From assembly GCF_035918235.1 (NCBI RefSeq), contig NZ_CP109485.1, positions 9,703,001 through 9,767,000 of the forward strand: DNA of 64,000 nt. Reading direction: 5' to 3'. Of this stretch, positions 52,961 to 62,079 are shown piece after piece. The notes beneath the pieces were generated by a model that saw nothing but the letters and a program-made list of their open reading frames with translations, searched no databases and was not told the DNA's origin. A program made the translations under genes and the position numbers. The first letter of the stretch is position 1. Each line of letters begins with the position of its first letter. This DNA comes from Streptomyces sp. NBC_01445 (GTDB taxonomy: Bacteria > Actinomycetota > Actinomycetes > Streptomycetales > Streptomycetaceae).

Positions 52961-54412
52961 ATGGAGTGGAATTCTCAGTCAGCCGAAAAAATTGCGGCTG
53001 CCTTGCGTGCCGGTGAAGTGACATCGGCGGAACTGACCGACGAGGCGATCACCCGTATTGAGCGGGACGACAAGGCGATCAATGCGATCTGTGTGCCGGA
53101 CTTCGACCGTGCACGGGCCGCCGCGCGCGGTGCCGACCAGGCGCGCGCCCGCGGTGAGGACCGGCCGCTGCTCGGCATTCCGGTGACGGTCAAAGAGTCC
53201 TACAACATCGCCGGGCTGCCCACGACTTGGGGCATGCCGCCACACCGGGACTACATGCCGGCCGAGGACGCGGTGCAGGTGTCGCGGCTCAAGTCCGCAG
53301 GTGCGGTGGTGCTCGGAAAGACCAACGTGCCCTTGGGACTGCAAGATGTGCAGAGCTTCAACGAGATCCACGGCACCACCAACAACCCGTGGGATCACAG
53401 TCGCACGTCGGGTGGATCCTCCGGGGGATCAGCGGCAGCCCTCGCTGCCGGATTCGGCGCGCTGTCCATCGGCTCCGACCTCGCCGGCTCGTTGCGCACC
53501 CCCGCACATTTCTGCGGTGTCTACGCACACAAGCCGACACTCGGGCTGGCGTCGCCCCGGGGTATGGTCGCGCCGCACGTCCCGGCCCTGCCGGCCGACC
53601 TCGACCTCGCCGTCGTCGGCCCGATGGCACGCACTGCACGCGACCTCACGCTCCTGCTCGACGTCATGGCCGGACCGGACCCGCTGACGCTCGGTGTGGC
53701 GCACGACTTGGCCCTGCCGCCCGCGCGCCACGAACGGCTCTGCGACTTCCGGGTCCTGGTCCTCGACAATCATCCACTCATTCCGACCGGGACGGCCGTG
53801 CGGGCGGGCGTGAACCGGGTGGCCGACGCCCTTGTCGACGGCGGCGCCCGCGTCGAATGGCACAGTCCGCTGCTTCCCGATCTGACCGAAGCCGCGCTGC
53901 TCTACACGCAGTTGCTGTTCTCGAGCTCCGTTGCACGGTTTCCCGTCGAAGCGTACGAGCAGCTGCGGACCCGCGCCGCCGGACTGAGCGCAGACGACCA
54001 GAGTCTTGAAGCGGCGCGGCTGCGCGCCATGGTGCTCAGCCACCGTGACTGGATCGAGGCGAACAGCCGTCGCGAGCTCCACCGCCACGGCTGGCGGCAG
54101 CTCTTCGCCGAGTTCGACGCCGTGGTGTGTCCCATCACGCCGACTCCCGCGTTCCCGCACGATCACAACCCCGATCCGAGAGAGCGCCGGATCGACATCG
54201 ACGGCGTCGAGTACCCGTACTTCGACCAGCTCGTCTGGGCCGGTCTGCCCACCATGCCCGGTCTACCCGCCACCGCCGTACCAGCGGGCCGGTCTCCCGA
54301 GGGCCTGCCGGTGGGAGTGCAGCTCGTCGGTCCGATGTACGAGGACCGCACCCCGCTGCGACTGGCCGAACTGCTCGAGCAGCAGATCGGCGGCTTCCAG
54401 GCACCGGCGTAG
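52961..54412 (+). CDS. Amidase (amidase-signature family)
   Basis: A 483-residue amidase. The Ser-cisSer-Lys triad is visible: Lys in VTVKESY, the Gly/Ser-rich signature GGSSGGSAAALAAGFGALSI, and the nucleophile region GSDLAGSLRTPAHFCG. These enzymes hydrolyse amides to acids and ammonia, and the substrate is unknown. ATG 52961 is preferred; a GTG at 52940 is in frame. No operon partner. Confidence 0.93.
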   Translation: MEWNSQSAEKIAAALRAGEVTSAELTDEAITRIERDDKAINAICVPDFDRARAAARGADQARARGEDRPLLGIPVTVKESYNIAGLPTTWGMPPHRDYMPAEDAVQVSRLKSAGAVVLGKTNVPLGLQDVQSFNEIHGTTNNPWDHSRTSGGSSGGSAAALAAGFGALSIGSDLAGSLRTPAHFCGVYAHKPTLGLASPRGMVAPHVPALPADLDLAVVGPMARTARDLTLLLDVMAGPDPLTLGVAHDLALPPARHERLCDFRVLVLDNHPLIPTGTAVRAGVNRVADALVDGGARVEWHSPLLPDLTEAALLYTQLLFSSSVARFPVEAYEQLRTRAAGLSADDQSLEAARLRAMVLSHRDWIEANSRRELHRHGWRQLFAEFDAVVCPITPTPAFPHDHNPDPRERRIDIDGVEYPYFDQLVWAGLPTMPGLPATAVPAGRSPEGLPVGVQLVGPMYEDRTPLRLAELLEQQIGGFQAPA

Positions 54413-54613
54413 GGCGTGTCACCAGGGTGTCCGTCGAGGGCGCGGTGCGGATCACGACGAGATCCTCCGCATGCGCACACCAGCGACTTCAAGCCCGGTC
54501 CGGTGAAGGGGGTTCTGGCGTGGGGCCCTCCGGTCGAAGCTGCTGAGAAGGCCCTGCGGGGGCCGTTCACCGGGTGAAGTGTGGGGGCGACGACCAGGAA
54601 GCCGCCCCCATGC

Positions 54614-54988
54614 TCAGTCCTTTGAGGTCTCGGCTACGTCGACCGTTGCGGAGCCTTCGCGACGTATCCGCTCAGCCCCCCAGGCGCCGAGCGGACCGAG
54701 CGCTTGATTGAGCGTGCGCCCGTGCTCGGTCAGGGAGTACTCCACCCGCGGCGGCACCTCGGCATAGACCTGCCTGTGCACGAGTCCGTCTGCCTCCATC
54801 TCACGCAGATGCTGCGTCAGCATCTTCTCGCTCACTCCCGGCAGACCGCGACGGAGCGCGGCGAAGCGGCGTACGCGATGGGCATCGAGTTCCCAGAGGA
54901 TCAGTCCCTTCCATTTGCCGCTGACCACGTCGAGCGCGGCGTCGATGCCGCAGATGTAAGGCCCGCTCCTCGGCGCCATGGCCATCAC
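54614..54988 (-). CDS. HxlR-family transcriptional regulator
   Basis: A 124-residue winged-helix protein with VVSGKWKGLILWELDAHRVR, LRRGLPGVSEKMLTQHLREM and YSLTEHGRTLNQAL, and Cys13 in the usual N-terminal position (YICGIDAALD) that can be redox or electrophile sensing. Divergent from the oxidoreductase gene, with an inverted repeat between them. Confidence 0.92.
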   Translation of the reverse strand: MMAMAPRSGPYICGIDAALDVVSGKWKGLILWELDAHRVRRFAALRRGLPGVSEKMLTQHLREMEADGLVHRQVYAEVPPRVEYSLTEHGRTLNQALGPLGAWGAERIRREGSATVDVAETSKD

Positions 54989-55008
54989 TGATCCCCTTAC
55001 GAAAAGGT

Positions 55009-55035
55009 AAGTACCGCAGAAAATAGTGGGTACTT
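55009..55035. promoter_or_regulatory. HxlR operator-like inverted repeat
   Basis: AAGTACC (55009-55015) and GGTACTT (55029-55035), a perfect 7-bp inverted repeat with a 13-bp AT-rich spacer, centred between the divergent starts. Confidence 0.6.
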
Positions 55036-55068
55036 CCGAGCCTAGTCGCGCTCTCCGATCATGGGGGG

Positions 55069-55974
55069 GTGAACGAACAGAACCGCACCACCAGGCAGAA
55101 CAGCACTGTCACCGTGATCGGGCTTGGCCCGATGGGCCAGGCGATGACACGCACCCTCCTTACTGCCGGCCACCCGGTCACCGTCTGGAACCGCACCGTC
55201 AGTCGGGCCGACGGTGTCGTGAGCGACGGAGCAACGCTCGCGGCGACGCCCAGCGAGGCGGTCGAAGCGAGTGACGTCGTGATCCTCAGCCTCACCGACT
55301 ACCAGGCGATGTACGACATCCTCGACGGCGCCACCGAATCGCTCGCCGGCCGGACGCTGGTCAACCTGAGCTCTGACACTCCCGACCGCACACGCGAGGC
55401 AGCGACCTGGGCAGCGGGCCACGGAGCCGCCTTCCTCGCCGGAGGTGTCATGGTCCCCGCGCCGATGGTCGGTACGGAGGCTGCCCATGTCTACTACAGC
55501 GGCCGCGACGAGGCCATGGAGAGACACCTGACCACGTTGACACTGCTCGGAACGCCAAAGCACCTGGGGGAGGATCCGGGCCTCGCGCAGATGATGTATC
55601 AAGCCCAACTCGCGGTGTTCCTCACCACCTTGTCCGGCCTGATGCACGCCACCGCGATGCTGGGCACCGCAGGAATGAAGGCCAAGGAAGCACTGCCGGA
55701 GTTGCTCTCCTCCGCCGACTCGATCGGCGACATCCTGAGGGCCGGTGAAGAGACCCCCGGCACCGCGCTTGATGCTGGAGAGCATCCCGGCGACCTCAGC
55801 ACGGTCACCATGATGGGTGCGACGTCCGACCACATCGTCGAGACCAGCACGTCACTCGGCCTCGACCTCGCACTCCCTCTGGCCGTGCAGGCCCACTATC
55901 GGCGCGCGATCAGGGACGGACATGGCGGCGACAACTGGACTCGCATCATCGACAGCATCCGCGGACCACGATGA
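55069..55974 (+). CDS. NADP-binding oxidoreductase, imine-reductase / 6PGDH-like
   Basis: A 301-residue beta-hydroxyacid-dehydrogenase/imine-reductase-like enzyme with an N-terminal Rossmann domain (TVIGLGPMGQAMTRTLL, VWNRTVSRADG) and a helical C-terminal dimerisation domain (LAQMMYQAQLAVFLTTLSGL). The proposed GTG start at 55069 follows a G-rich tract. Divergent from hxlR and probably regulated by it. Imine or keto reduction is likely. Confidence 0.9.
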   Translation: MNEQNRTTRQNSTVTVIGLGPMGQAMTRTLLTAGHPVTVWNRTVSRADGVVSDGATLAATPSEAVEASDVVILSLTDYQAMYDILDGATESLAGRTLVNLSSDTPDRTREAATWAAGHGAAFLAGGVMVPAPMVGTEAAHVYYSGRDEAMERHLTTLTLLGTPKHLGEDPGLAQMMYQAQLAVFLTTLSGLMHATAMLGTAGMKAKEALPELLSSADSIGDILRAGEETPGTALDAGEHPGDLSTVTMMGATSDHIVETSTSLGLDLALPLAVQAHYRRAIRDGHGGDNWTRIIDSIRGPR

Positions 55975-56161
55975 CCAGACTCGCGACCGATGAATGCCGC
56001 GATCGAAGCAGTCCTCGACCAGCCGTGGGACCTGCGCATCTCGAATCCCGAGGTGCCTGACCGTTCGGGCCCTTCCACCGGTGCCCCGTGGCGCTGCAGG
56101 CTACGTTCCGAGCCCAGCGTGTCTCCGGGCTCGCCGTCACTTCATCCCCCGGAGGGACCGC

Positions 56162-56238
56162 ATGACTGTGACCGTCCTGGACACCACCGGTACTCAACTG
56201 TACGAACAGGCCGACCGCTTACGCGCAGCAGGCCCAGC
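56162..56238 (+). pseudogene. Cytochrome P450 N-terminal fragment
   Basis: ATG 56162, behind a GGAGGGA site, opens MTVTVLDTTGTQLYEQADRL followed by RAAGPA, the usual N-terminus of actinobacterial P450s. The frame then runs into DNA that encodes a DeoR piece on the other strand; no heme motif follows. Confidence 0.65.
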
Positions 56239-56259
56239 AACGTGGTCGGGGTCGGGCAG

Positions 56260-56382
56260 GTGGTGCCGCCGTCGAGGAGGACGGTCTCGCCGTCGGCGAT
56301 GACTGAGGCGACGTGGGCCGCGATGCGGCGTTTGGTGTCGACGGCCTCATGAGCGCGCAGCGCGAAGGGCGGCTCGTCGGTT
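56260..56382 (-). pseudogene. DeoR-family regulator internal fragment
   Basis: Minus-strand EPPFALRAHEAVDTKRRIAA then HVASVIADGETVLLDGGTTC is the linker and first strand of the DeoR sugar-phosphate sensor domain. The HTH upstream and the rest of the sensor downstream are missing. It abuts the P450 start, marking a recombination junction near 56240-56260. Confidence 0.7.
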
Positions 56383-56605
56383 CGGACCACGCCCTGCCGA
56401 GGTTTCCCTGCGGGGCCAGGCGGTTCGCCGTGTCACCGCCCGTTCGGAAGCGGACGGATCCACGGGCGGGTGAAGACGCGGGACCGTCCGGCCGACCGAC
56501 ACGTGGAACACCGATCGCGGCGCGGTTCCGGTAGCCAGCCTGGGAGTCCTCTTCAGCACGCTTCGCGCCGACCGCGGCGCCGGCGATCCATCAAGGGAGG
56601 CAAGC

Positions 56606-57334
56606 GTGCCACTGCGCGACCAGGATTCCGCACTCTCCCGGCGGCGGTTCCTCGCCGCCGGCGCCGCGTGCGCCGGCGCCCTCGCCGTGCCTGCGGCCGT
56701 CGGCGCACCCCCTGCCGCCGCGGCGACGCACTACACGCTGACAGCCACGAACAACTCGACCCAGTTCCAGGACATCTGCCTGTTCCAGAAGACGGTTGGC
56801 CTCGGCATCCCGTCCGCGATGTCGCTCGCCTGGCTGACCGCGCCCGCCCGGCCGGGCCACACGGTGACCTTCACGTGGTCCGTGGACTACAGCTTCGTAT
56901 GGGCGGTGACGGGCCCGCTCATGAGCGGCATCCCGTTCATGGACCGGGAACTGGTGGCGGCCGACCCGGACGACGAGCTCGAAAACCAGACCGGCTTCGA
57001 CTTCGACAACGGGAACTACGGGTTCGTGCCCGCCTCCGACAGTGGCACCCCCCTGGGTGGCCTCGGCATCCAGGTCCTGCCCGGCGTGCCGGACGACACC
57101 GCCTCGGTCGGTATCGGCATGGACGGCGCTCCGGTCTTCGCGGCGCAGGCGGTCCCCGGCGCGAAGTTGGTCTTCACGCCGCATCCCCAGTACTGGATCA
57201 CGGCCGGAACCTTCAGCAACGGCGAGGTGCTGGACGTCGAGGAGATCACCAACGATGTCGAGATCCCTTACGACGACACGTTCTCGATGAACGCCGTCCT
57301 CGGGCCGAACAACCTGTGGACGGTGTCCGCATAG
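56606..57334 (+). CDS. Tat-exported beta-protein, RhiA-like
   Basis: A 242-residue secreted protein with a Tat signal (SRRRFLAAGAACAGALAVPA) and cleavage after AAAA. The mature part (YTLTATNNSTQFQDICLFQK, PSAMSLAWLTAPARPGHTVT, FTWSVDYSFVWAVTG) resembles the RhiA proteins first described in Rhizobium, an all-beta family without known activity. One Cys in the mature protein. A GGAGG site precedes ATG 56606. Confidence 0.75.
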   Translation: MPLRDQDSALSRRRFLAAGAACAGALAVPAAVGAPPAAAATHYTLTATNNSTQFQDICLFQKTVGLGIPSAMSLAWLTAPARPGHTVTFTWSVDYSFVWAVTGPLMSGIPFMDRELVAADPDDELENQTGFDFDNGNYGFVPASDSGTPLGGLGIQVLPGVPDDTASVGIGMDGAPVFAAQAVPGAKLVFTPHPQYWITAGTFSNGEVLDVEEITNDVEIPYDDTFSMNAVLGPNNLWTVSA

Positions 57335-57723
57335 AAGAAGTGATGTACCTGCCTCCGGCGCCGCACGACGATGGCGCCCTGGTGGACCGGGCACAGGTCC
57401 ATGCCCAGTTCACCAGCGGAGTCTGTCGTCCGGAGGTTCCGCCCGGCACCTGACGCCTTTGCTGACGCCGCTGACGAAGGTGCGTCAGTGGTGGTTGCAG
57501 TGCCGGTCGAGGGTCTTCACGGGGGTCGTGTCGGGGCGGGTCCACTGCGGAACGGGGCGGCTGGTCGGGCACGGGTGGCTACGTCGTCGTACGACGTCTG
57601 CGACGGTCACCGGAGCAGACTCGCGACCCGGCCGCAGGGCGCGCTCTGTTCTGCGAAAAAAGCGCAGCGGCGCTGGATGAGCTGCCAGGCGGGTGCGCCC
57701 TGCGCTCGTACTACGCTGCCAGG
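57335..57723. other. Intergenic region, no gene supported
   Basis: About 390 bp between the RhiA-like gene and tetR. A palindromic tract TACGTCGTCGTACGACGT lies at about 57580-57600 and could be a regulatory site. No coding signal is convincing. Confidence 0.4.
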
Positions 57724-58383
57724 GTGATGAACCCCAGCGAGCCCCAGGACCCGCAGCCGGCCGCGCGGGGCTCGGCCGTGGTGCGGGGCGGCCGCGCGAG
57801 CTCCGATCGCAGCGGCGCTGTCGGCCACGGCCGCCCGGCCAACCAGGGGCGGCGGGTCGCGGCTCGCAACCGTTCCGCTCTCATCGCCGCCGCCCGCGAG
57901 GTTTTCGCCGAGCAGGGCCTGAACGCCCCGCTGTCCGCCGTCGCGCGCCGCGCGGGGGTGGGGCAGGGCAGTCTCTACCGGCACTTCGCCGACCGCTTCG
58001 CGCTGGCCTCCGCCGTCCTGGACGAGAACGTCCAGCAGATCGAGCGGGCCGGCGCCGAGCCGGGCGCGAGCCTCAAGGGCGTTCTGGGCGTGGTCACTTG
58101 GCACCTGACCCGCTCGACGGCATTCGTCGACCTGCTGCGCGTGGGCGGGGACGGCGAGCAGGCCCGCGCGCTGGCCGAGCGCGTCCGCACTGTCCTGGCC
58201 CGGTGCCTGCCCGCCGGGCATCGCCTGTCGGCCGACGACGTCATGCTCGCCGTCGCGATGGTCTCCGGCGCCGTCAGCGGCCCCACCCCGGCGGAACGAG
58301 AGCGCGTCGCCCTTGCGGCTTGGGGACTGCTCGGCGTCGAGGTCGGGCCATTGCGCCCTTGCGAGGCGGTCGTGGACGTGTGA
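57724..58383 (+). CDS. TetR-family transcriptional regulator
   Basis: A 219-residue TetR protein with an extended, Gly/Arg-rich N-terminus of about 45 residues before the HTH (LIAAAREVFAEQGLNAPLSA, VARRAGVGQGSLYRHFADR). The C-terminal domain is of the TetR_C/SCO1712 type. It ends 3 bp from the convergent lipoprotein gene. It may control the SDR/monooxygenase pair downstream through the palindrome at 60131-60152. Confidence 0.92.
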   Translation: MMNPSEPQDPQPAARGSAVVRGGRASSDRSGAVGHGRPANQGRRVAARNRSALIAAAREVFAEQGLNAPLSAVARRAGVGQGSLYRHFADRFALASAVLDENVQQIERAGAEPGASLKGVLGVVTWHLTRSTAFVDLLRVGGDGEQARALAERVRTVLARCLPAGHRLSADDVMLAVAMVSGAVSGPTPAERERVALAAWGLLGVEVGPLRPCEAVVDV

Positions 58384-58386
58384 CCG

Positions 58387-58863
58387 TCAGCCGCCGTTGG
58401 ACTGGTGGATGCCTTTCGCCAGTGCGGTGAACGTGAAGACGTACCCGCCGTCGGGGCCGCTGACGGTCATAAACGCCTTCGTGCCGCCCGGAGCGATCGC
58501 GACGTTGGTCGCCGACTTGAGACCCTCGGCGTCCTTGGCAGGGACCTCGACGGTGGCCAGGCGCGCCCCGTACTTGCTGTAGACGGCGATGGCGGGTCGG
58601 CCGTGCAGCGCCTGGTAGAGGTTGCCGTCGGCGTCCACGGCGATGGAGTCGGTCCGGGCCAGGCCGCCGTCGACATGGATGGCCTGGTGCTGGGAGGTCA
58701 CAGCGGCTTTGCCGGCATCGAGCAACAGGTAGGAGATGGTGTCCTCGGCGAGCTCGCTGACCGAGGCCGGGGCGCCGCCGGTCCGAGTGCCGCAGCCGGT
58801 CAGTGCCTGCAAGCCGACGGCGGCCAGACCCGCCAGGGCGCGGGGCGTGCGGTACGTGGTCAT
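58387..58863 (-). CDS. Lipoprotein, SMP-30/gluconolactonase-like, apparently shortened
   Basis: A 158-residue protein with lipobox ALTGC at Cys24 followed by a beta-propeller segment, ARTDSIAVDADGNLYQALHG and SATNVAIAPGGTKAFMTVSG, ending AKGIHQSNGG. Full SMP-30/gluconolactonase proteins are about twice as long; only the last two or three blades remain behind the signal, so an internal deletion is likely. If active, it would be a lactone hydrolase on the outside of the membrane. Confidence 0.7.
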   Translation of the reverse strand: MTTYRTPRALAGLAAVGLQALTGCGTRTGGAPASVSELAEDTISYLLLDAGKAAVTSQHQAIHVDGGLARTDSIAVDADGNLYQALHGRPAIAVYSKYGARLATVEVPAKDAEGLKSATNVAIAPGGTKAFMTVSGPDGGYVFTFTALAKGIHQSNGG

Positions 58864-59009
58864 GCGGTGATGTGCTCCTTCCTGTCATCCGGGAGATCCG
58901 GACGTCGTGAGGTGCAGGAGACGTACTCCCGGCCGTGGCGCGGGTGTTCAGCAACTGGGCCCTCCCGCCGGGAAGTTCGGCGCGAGGGGGACGCGCGGCC
59001 GGACAGCTG

Positions 59010-60071
59010 TCAGGCGGCCGACCAGCCGCCGTCGGAGGGCAGGATCGCGCCGTTGATGTTCACCGCGTCCTTGCTGAGCAGGAAGGTGATCGAGGCGGCC
59101 AGCTCCTCGGCCACGGCCAGGCCGGGGATCGCGACGCGCATCTTCGCGGTCCGGGACGAGCCGTACGGGGCGGCGGCGGGGACGTGGATTCCGGTGGCCA
59201 CCGCGCCCGGTGCGACGGCGTTGACCTGCACGCCGGTGCCCGCGTACTGGTAGGCCGACGATTTCGTCAGGCCCACCAGCGCGTGCTTGGAGGTGGTGTA
59301 GGCGGCACCGGCCGCCGAGCCGCGCAGGGCGGCTTCGGACACGATGTTGACGATCCGGCCGCCGCCGGCGGCGAGCATGCCGGGCACGACGGCGCGCATC
59401 AGGCGCATGGGTCCCTCGACGTTGATGCGCATGACGCGATCCCAGATCGTGTCGTCGACCTCGTGCACGGCGGCGTCGTCGTCCATCACGCCCGCGACGT
59501 TCGCCAGCGCGTCCACGCGACCGCCGGCGGCGGCCAGGACGGCGTCGGCGGACGTGGGCGAGGTGATGTCGGTGGTGACCGGCGCGACCGCCTCGCCCAG
59601 ATCGGCGGTCAGGGCCGCGAGGCCGTCGGCGGAGACGTCGACGGCGATCACGCGGCCGCCCTCGCGCACGATGCGCGACGCGACGGCCTTGCCTATGCCG
59701 GAGGCGGCACCGGTGACGACGACGGTCTGGCCGCTGAAGCGACCGTGCGTGATCTGCTCGGTCCACGGCTCGGGGGCTGCGATCTCGACGCCCAGGCCGG
59801 GTTCAACGGTCACTGCGGTGCCGGCCGGAGGGGCGGTGGGCAGGCCTTCGGGGACCCGGCCGGTCTCAGCGGCGGTGACCAGCGCGCCCACGAGCTCCGG
59901 CGGGAACTTCCCGCCGGACACCTTCACAAGCTGCTCCAGCGGAAGGCCGAGGGCGGGGGCCAAGGCCTGCTCGCTCTGCCCCTGGGAGGCCAGCAGACCT
60001 CGCAGGACCTGTCCGGCGGCGTGATCCGCCAGCCAGTCGCGCAGAGGGGAAGCGGGGGTGAGATTCGACAT
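59010..60071 (-). CDS. Short-chain dehydrogenase with N-terminal extension
   Basis: A 353-residue SDR. Residues 1-110 form a helical extension (LRDWLADHAAGQVLRGLLAS) of unknown role. Residues 112-353 are a classical SDR: VVVTGAASGIGKAVASRIV, ANVAGVMDDDAA, the catalytic Ser in IVNIVSEAAL and YTTSKHAL. Divergent from the Baeyer-Villiger monooxygenase. It could oxidise an alcohol to the ketone that the monooxygenase uses. Confidence 0.92.
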   Translation of the reverse strand: MSNLTPASPLRDWLADHAAGQVLRGLLASQGQSEQALAPALGLPLEQLVKVSGGKFPPELVGALVTAAETGRVPEGLPTAPPAGTAVTVEPGLGVEIAAPEPWTEQITHGRFSGQTVVVTGAASGIGKAVASRIVREGGRVIAVDVSADGLAALTADLGEAVAPVTTDITSPTSADAVLAAAGGRVDALANVAGVMDDDAAVHEVDDTIWDRVMRINVEGPMRLMRAVVPGMLAAGGGRIVNIVSEAALRGSAAGAAYTTSKHALVGLTKSSAYQYAGTGVQVNAVAPGAVATGIHVPAAAPYGSSRTAKMRVAIPGLAVAEELAASITFLLSKDAVNINGAILPSDGGWSAA

Positions 60072-60130
60072 CGCGGGCCCTTCGTGTCGTGGGGCTGGGG
60101 CGGGGCTGTTCGAGACAGGACCCGCACCGC

Positions 60131-60152
60131 AACCGGACAGTGCTGTCCGGTT
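60131..60152. promoter_or_regulatory. 22-bp palindrome between SDR and monooxygenase genes
   Basis: Inverted repeat AACCGGACAG-TG-CTGTCCGGTT with perfect arms, midway between the two divergent start codons. It has the size and symmetry of a TetR-family operator. Confidence 0.8.
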
Positions 60153-60254
60153 CCTGGGTTACGGTACCGGTGCCCTCGCGGGACGCCCCACGAGGGCACC
60201 GCCCCACCCCGCGCGGCTACTTGCGCACCTCCCCCCACGAGAGGAATCCGCCCC

Positions 60255-62069
60255 ATGCCCCTGCCTCAGTGCGACACCCCACCCACCCCGCAGGAGACCG
60301 CTGACCTGCGCGAGCGTTATCGCGTCGAGCGGGAGCGCCGCGTGCGCCCCGAAGGACCGGGCCAATACCGGTCCACAGCCGCGGAGTTCGGCTACTTCGC
60401 CGCCGATCCGTACGTCGACGAAGTGGCGGAGCGCGAGCCGCTGCACGACGTGGTGGACGTCGCGATAGTCGGTGGCGGTTTCGGCGGGATCCTGGCGGGC
60501 GCACGCCTGCGCGGCCAGGGCGTGGCTCGCGTGCGCGTCATCGACAAGGGCGGTGACTTCGGAGGCACTTGGTACTGGAACCGCTACCCGGGCATCCACT
60601 GCGACGTCGAGTCGCACGTCTACCTGCCGATGCTCGACGAGACCGGATACGTGCCCGAGTGGAAGTACGCGCCGGGAGAGGAGATCCGCCGGCACGCGAT
60701 GCGCATCGCCGAGCGGTTCGGCCTGTACGAGGACACCCTCTTCTCCACCGCCGTCACCTCCCTGGCCTGGGACGAGAGCGCCCAGCAGTGGGTGGTCGCC
60801 ACCGATCGCGGCGACAAGTTCCGCGCCACCTACGTCATCACGGCAACGGGGACGCTCACGGAACCCAAGCTGCCCGGCATCCCCGGCATCGAGGACTATC
60901 GAGGCCACACCTTCCACACCTCCCGCTGGGACTACGAATACACCGGCGGCAGTCCCAAGGGAGGCATGACGGGCCTGGCCGGCAAGAGGGTCGCTGTCGT
61001 CGGCACCGGAGCCACCGGCGTGCAGGTCGTCCCGATGCTGGCCGAGGACGCCGGGCATCTGTACGTCTTCCAGCGCACCCCCTCCGCCGTGGACGTGCGC
61101 GGTCAGCGGCGCATGACACCTCAGGACGTCGGCGCGGACCGCGCGGGATGGGCGGCCGAACGCCGGGAGAACTTCCTGCGGATCGTCTCCGGGGAGAGTG
61201 CCGGGCAGGACCTGGTCGCCGACCGCTGGACGGAATCGGCCGGCTTGCTGGAGAAGCTCCTGCCCAGCTTCCGCCGGGACGGCGAGCCGGACTTCGAAGC
61301 CGCCTACGAGGCCGCCGACCACGTCACGATGAACCAGGTCCGCGAGCGGGTGGCCGCCGAGGTCACCGACCCCGCCACGGCCGCGGCACTCAAGCCCTGG
61401 TACCGGTACGCGTGCAAGCGCCCCACGTTCTCCGACAAGTACCTGCGCGCGTTCAACCGGGACAACGTCACTCTCGTGGACACCGCCGACACCCATGGCA
61501 TCGAGCGCATGACGGAGCGAGGCGTTGTCGTCGGCGGGGTGGAGTACGAGGTCGACTGCCTGGTGTTCGCCACGGGGTTCTCCGTGGGAGTTTCCGGCAT
61601 CACCTCAGGGACCCTGCCCGTGACCGGCCGGGGCGGGGTTCAGCTTCTGCACGCGCGGGCTCAGCAGGGCCCACGTACTCTGCACGGCTTCACCAGCGCC
61701 GGGTTCCCGAACCTGATCCAGATGGGCTCGCTGCAGAACGCCAGCAGCGTGAACTTCACACACATCCTGGACGAACAGGCCGTGCACGCCGCCGCCCTGG
61801 TCACCGCCGCGGAGGAGAGGAGCGCCGTCGTGGAGCCGACCCCCGAGGGCGAGGCCGCCTGGATCGACGTCTGCGCCAAGGGCGCCCCCGACCATGAGTG
61901 GTTCCACGCCGAGTGCACCCCCGGCTACTACAACCGCGAGGGCCGCGGTCGCCCCAACGGCCCCACCGCCTACCCGCACGGCGCCGTCGCCTTCCATGAC
62001 CTCCTGCGCCGCTGGCGTGAGGAGAACATCACCGACGCCCTCCAGGTCAAGGCCACCGCCTCGATCTGA
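60255..62069 (+). CDS. Flavin-dependent Baeyer-Villiger-type monooxygenase
   Basis: A 604-residue type I BVMO-like enzyme. The first Rossmann motif is AIVGGGFGGILAGARLRGQG near residue 75 and the second is VAVVGTGATGVQVVPML. The fingerprint between them reads YRGHTFHTSRWDYEYTG, close to FxGxxxHxxxW, and GGTWYWNRYPGIHCDVES is the FAD-contact block of cyclohexanone-type enzymes. It inserts oxygen next to a ketone using NADPH and FAD. The start ATG 60255 is preferred; the frame is open far upstream but overlaps the SDR gene antisense. Confidence 0.93.
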   Translation: MPLPQCDTPPTPQETADLRERYRVERERRVRPEGPGQYRSTAAEFGYFAADPYVDEVAEREPLHDVVDVAIVGGGFGGILAGARLRGQGVARVRVIDKGGDFGGTWYWNRYPGIHCDVESHVYLPMLDETGYVPEWKYAPGEEIRRHAMRIAERFGLYEDTLFSTAVTSLAWDESAQQWVVATDRGDKFRATYVITATGTLTEPKLPGIPGIEDYRGHTFHTSRWDYEYTGGSPKGGMTGLAGKRVAVVGTGATGVQVVPMLAEDAGHLYVFQRTPSAVDVRGQRRMTPQDVGADRAGWAAERRENFLRIVSGESAGQDLVADRWTESAGLLEKLLPSFRRDGEPDFEAAYEAADHVTMNQVRERVAAEVTDPATAAALKPWYRYACKRPTFSDKYLRAFNRDNVTLVDTADTHGIERMTERGVVVGGVEYEVDCLVFATGFSVGVSGITSGTLPVTGRGGVQLLHARAQQGPRTLHGFTSAGFPNLIQMGSLQNASSVNFTHILDEQAVHAAALVTAAEERSAVVEPTPEGEAAWIDVCAKGAPDHEWFHAECTPGYYNREGRGRPNGPTAYPHGAVAFHDLLRRWREENITDALQVKATASI

Positions 62070-62079
62070 TGCGTCGACC

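Noticed and set aside
58935..60254. Upstream extension of the monooxygenase frame to give a protein of over 1000 residues
   Set aside because: The extension is antisense to the SDR gene and low complexity; family length and ATG 60255 fit the shorter form.
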